From Desulfovibrionaceae bacterium UBA930 (GTDB lineage: Bacteria > Desulfobacterota > Desulfovibrionia > Desulfovibrionales > Desulfovibrionaceae), in assembly GCA_002293605.1 (NCBI GenBank), contig DBDO01000055.1:6944-13847 (forward strand): 6,904 nucleotides of DNA, written 5' to 3'. The position numbers were made by a program, and so were the translations under genes. Numbering within the stretch: the first letter of the stretch is position 1; every line of letters starts with the position of its first letter. Below are positions 5,494 to 6,904 of this stretch, piece by piece. The notes under the pieces are model-generated. The model was given only the letters and a program-made list of their open reading frames with translations. It had not been told where the DNA came from and searched no databases.

Positions 5494-6066
5494 CTAACGC
5501 AGCACAGCCTTTTCGATCACTACTGCTTCAGCAGGCACATCTTCATGCCAGCCCGCGCTGTGCGTCTTGACCTTTTCAATGGCGTCCACCACGTCCTGGC
5601 CTTCAACGACCTTGCCGAACACGCAATAGCCCCAGCCGCGCGGGCTCGGGGAGGAGTGGTTCAAAAAGGCGTTGTCCGCGCTATTGATAAAAAACTGGGA
5701 CGAGGCGGAATGCGGGTCATTGGTCCTGGCCATGGCAATCGTATATTTATCGTTACGCAGGCCGTTATCGGCCTCGTTTTTGATCGGCGCGCGCGTCTCC
5801 TTTTCCTTCATGTCCGGGGTCATGCCGCCGCCCTGAATCATGAAGCCCTTGATAACCCTGTGAAAAATAAGACCATCGTAAAACTTATCCTCAACATACT
5901 GCTTGAAGTTGGCGGCTGTGACAGGCGCCTTTTCAAAGTCCAGTTCCACGACAATCAGGCCCTTGCTGGTATGCAACTCAATCACGCGTGACTCCTTTTT
6001 CGCGTATGCCCCCTGCGGCAGCAGCAACAACAGCGCTGCGAGGAGCGTCATAAGGTAATGCCGCAT
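5494..6066 (-). CDS. Exported cyclophilin-type peptidyl-prolyl isomerase
   Basis: It catalyses cis-trans isomerisation of peptidyl-proline bonds and should help fold exported proteins. The 190-residue product has a clear signal peptide (MRHYLMTLLAALLLLLPQGAYA) with cleavage expected after AYA at residue 22, so it acts in the periplasm, like E. coli PpiA. The single cyclophilin domain spans about 26-188. Active-site residues are in FHRVIKGFMIQGG (catalytic Arg70, Phe75, Met76, Gln78), IAMART (110-115), SSQFFIN (122-128) and GYCVFGKVVEG (146-156). The short bacterial form is complete. The start is fixed by AAGGAG at 6073-6078, six bases before ATG 6066. It follows the helicase gene after a 33-base gap with no visible terminator, so the two are probably co-transcribed, although I see no functional link. 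It ends in TAG at 5494-5496. Confidence 0.95.
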   Translation of the reverse strand: MRHYLMTLLAALLLLLPQGAYAKKESRVIELHTSKGLIVVELDFEKAPVTAANFKQYVEDKFYDGLIFHRVIKGFMIQGGGMTPDMKEKETRAPIKNEADNGLRNDKYTIAMARTNDPHSASSQFFINSADNAFLNHSSPSPRGWGYCVFGKVVEGQDVVDAIEKVKTHSAGWHEDVPAEAVVIEKAVLR

Positions 6067-6099
6067 AGTGTACTCCTTAAAATTTTTTGAAGACTCTAC

Positions 6100-6904
6100 C
6101 TACATCAGGCGCAAATGCTCTTCCTTGCGCGTGGTGTGGGCGACAAGGGCGGAGCGGGAGAGCAGCCCCGGGGGGATGCCTTCCAGAAAGCGCGAGGGCT
6201 TAAGGCGCAGTTCACGGCCATAGAGGCTGCGCCGCGCCGCATGGCTGAGGTACAGGAAATCCTTGGCCCTGGTAAGGCCCACATAGAGCAGGCGGCGTTC
6301 TTCGGCCTCGTTTTTCTCCGCAGCGGGGCCGCCGTTTTTTTCCAGAAATTTGCCTGCCAGCAGATCCGGCCCGGCAAAGGGCAACAGCCCGTCTTCAAGA
6401 GCCGGAAGAAAGACGGTGCGAAACTCCAGGCCTTTGGCCGCATGCAGGCTGATGACCTGCACGCGTTCGCCTTTGGCCCGCACAAGCTCAAGCTCATTTT
6501 GCAAACTGACCCAGGTGATCAGCCCGGCCCAACCCTTGTTTTCGTTATAGGCCTTGACCATGGAGCGAAAGGCCTTGGACTGCCAGAAGCGCTCGTCAAA
6601 AGGGGGAAAGGCGGCCAGGTAGGCGGCCACGCCGAGCGGCCCGTTGGCCAACACCTTGTCAGGACAGAGGGGAAGGCCTGCGTCCTGTTCCTGTTCGGCC
6701 ACGGCAATGCCGAGCATGCGCCCTGCGGCCCGTAAAATAAAGGCCGTGCGCTCGTCAGCCCAGAAGGCATCGCCGGAAGGCTCGGAAACAGGCACGCCTT
6801 TGCGGTCCAAAGCTTTGCGATACACCGATGCCAGGGCATGCGTGCGCACCAGAACAGCGATATCGCCGGGGCTGTGGTCGGCCTGTCTGCCGTGCGGCGA
6901 GGCG
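6100..6904 (-). CDS. UvrD/Rep-family DNA helicase, C-terminal part (5' end outside window)
   Basis: This is a superfamily 1A ATP-dependent DNA helicase; relatives unwind DNA in repair, replication restart or recombination. The frame is open through the right edge, so 267 C-terminal residues are visible and the Walker A and B motifs lie outside. Visible are motif IV (GDIAVLVRTHALASVYRKAL, about visible residues 13-32), motif V (ISLHAAKGLEFRTVFLPALEDGLLP, about 151-175) and motif VI (EAEERRLLYVGLTRAKDFLYL, about 199-219), whose Arg contacts ATP. The GTG at 6849 is internal to motif IV and is not a start. A tail of about 45 residues follows motif VI. Whether it is UvrD, PcrA, Rep or a RecB-like fusion cannot be decided without the N-terminus. 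It ends in TAG at 6100-6102, 33 bases before the cyclophilin gene. Confidence 0.92.
   Translation of the reverse strand, partial: ASPHGRQADHSPGDIAVLVRTHALASVYRKALDRKGVPVSEPSGDAFWADERTAFILRAAGRMLGIAVAEQEQDAGLPLCPDKVLANGPLGVAAYLAAFPPFDERFWQSKAFRSMVKAYNENKGWAGLITWVSLQNELELVRAKGERVQVISLHAAKGLEFRTVFLPALEDGLLPFAGPDLLAGKFLEKNGGPAAEKNEAEERRLLYVGLTRAKDFLYLSHAARRSLYGRELRLKPSRFLEGIPPGLLSRSALVAHTTRKEEHLRLM

Noticed and set aside
6115..6735. 206-residue plus-strand open frame
   Set aside because: It is antisense to the helicase, whose motifs IV, V and VI are unambiguous.
1..6904. CRISPR array, insertion sequence or prophage genes
   Set aside because: No regularly spaced repeats, transposase or phage-like frames were seen on either strand.

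Overview
The window looks like the chromosome of a moderately GC-rich delta-proteobacterial sulfate reducer, most likely Desulfovibrio or a close relative. This rests on the gene content, on codon use, and on a GC-rich hairpin repeat after a gene end that I associate with Desulfovibrio genomes. No marker gene proves it. A hand count gives about 61% GC for the first 120 bases.

Layout. (1) Bases 1-1491, plus strand: the 3' part of metG (methionyl-tRNA synthetase), cut by the left edge. (2) 1621-1707, plus: a complete tRNA-Leu with anticodon UAA, behind a good sigma-70-type promoter. (3) 1776-3740, minus: a Type II-like restriction-modification cassette beside the tRNA gene. It has an apparently intact C5-cytosine DNA methyltransferase and, overlapping its end by 14 bases, a DUF4928-family gene that is presumably the cognate restriction enzyme. 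The second gene is broken by a frameshift. (4) About 3741-4129: an AT-rich regulatory region between divergent genes. (5) 4130-5392, plus: an exported DUF3179 protein. (6) 5410-5475: a hairpin-rich repeat between convergent genes. (7) 5494-6066, minus: an exported cyclophilin-type peptidyl-prolyl isomerase. (8) 6100-6904, minus: the C-terminal part of a UvrD/Rep-type helicase, cut by the right edge and lying 33 bases upstream of the cyclophilin gene.

The cassette is the accessory part of the window. The non-coding or gene-end stretches at its two ends are about 34-35% GC (hand counts for 1711-1860 and 3841-3960), against 61-66% in samples outside. The methyltransferase body is closer to the host composition. 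No integrase, transposase or second copy of the tRNA 3' end is visible, so the acquisition route is not recorded here.

The most interesting observation is how the nuclease gene broke. The upstream frame reads a family-like segment ending VLAEE. A frame shifted by one base reads SRGSLGN through the same 11 bases and continues as the rest of the DUF4928 protein. In the family, as I recall it, these blocks are separated by about four residues. The simplest reconstruction is an ancestor carrying AGCCGAGGAAG twice, with a 22-base deletion between the copies. That would leave an orphan methyltransferase, unless slippage at a downstream run of seven T restores some full-length protein.
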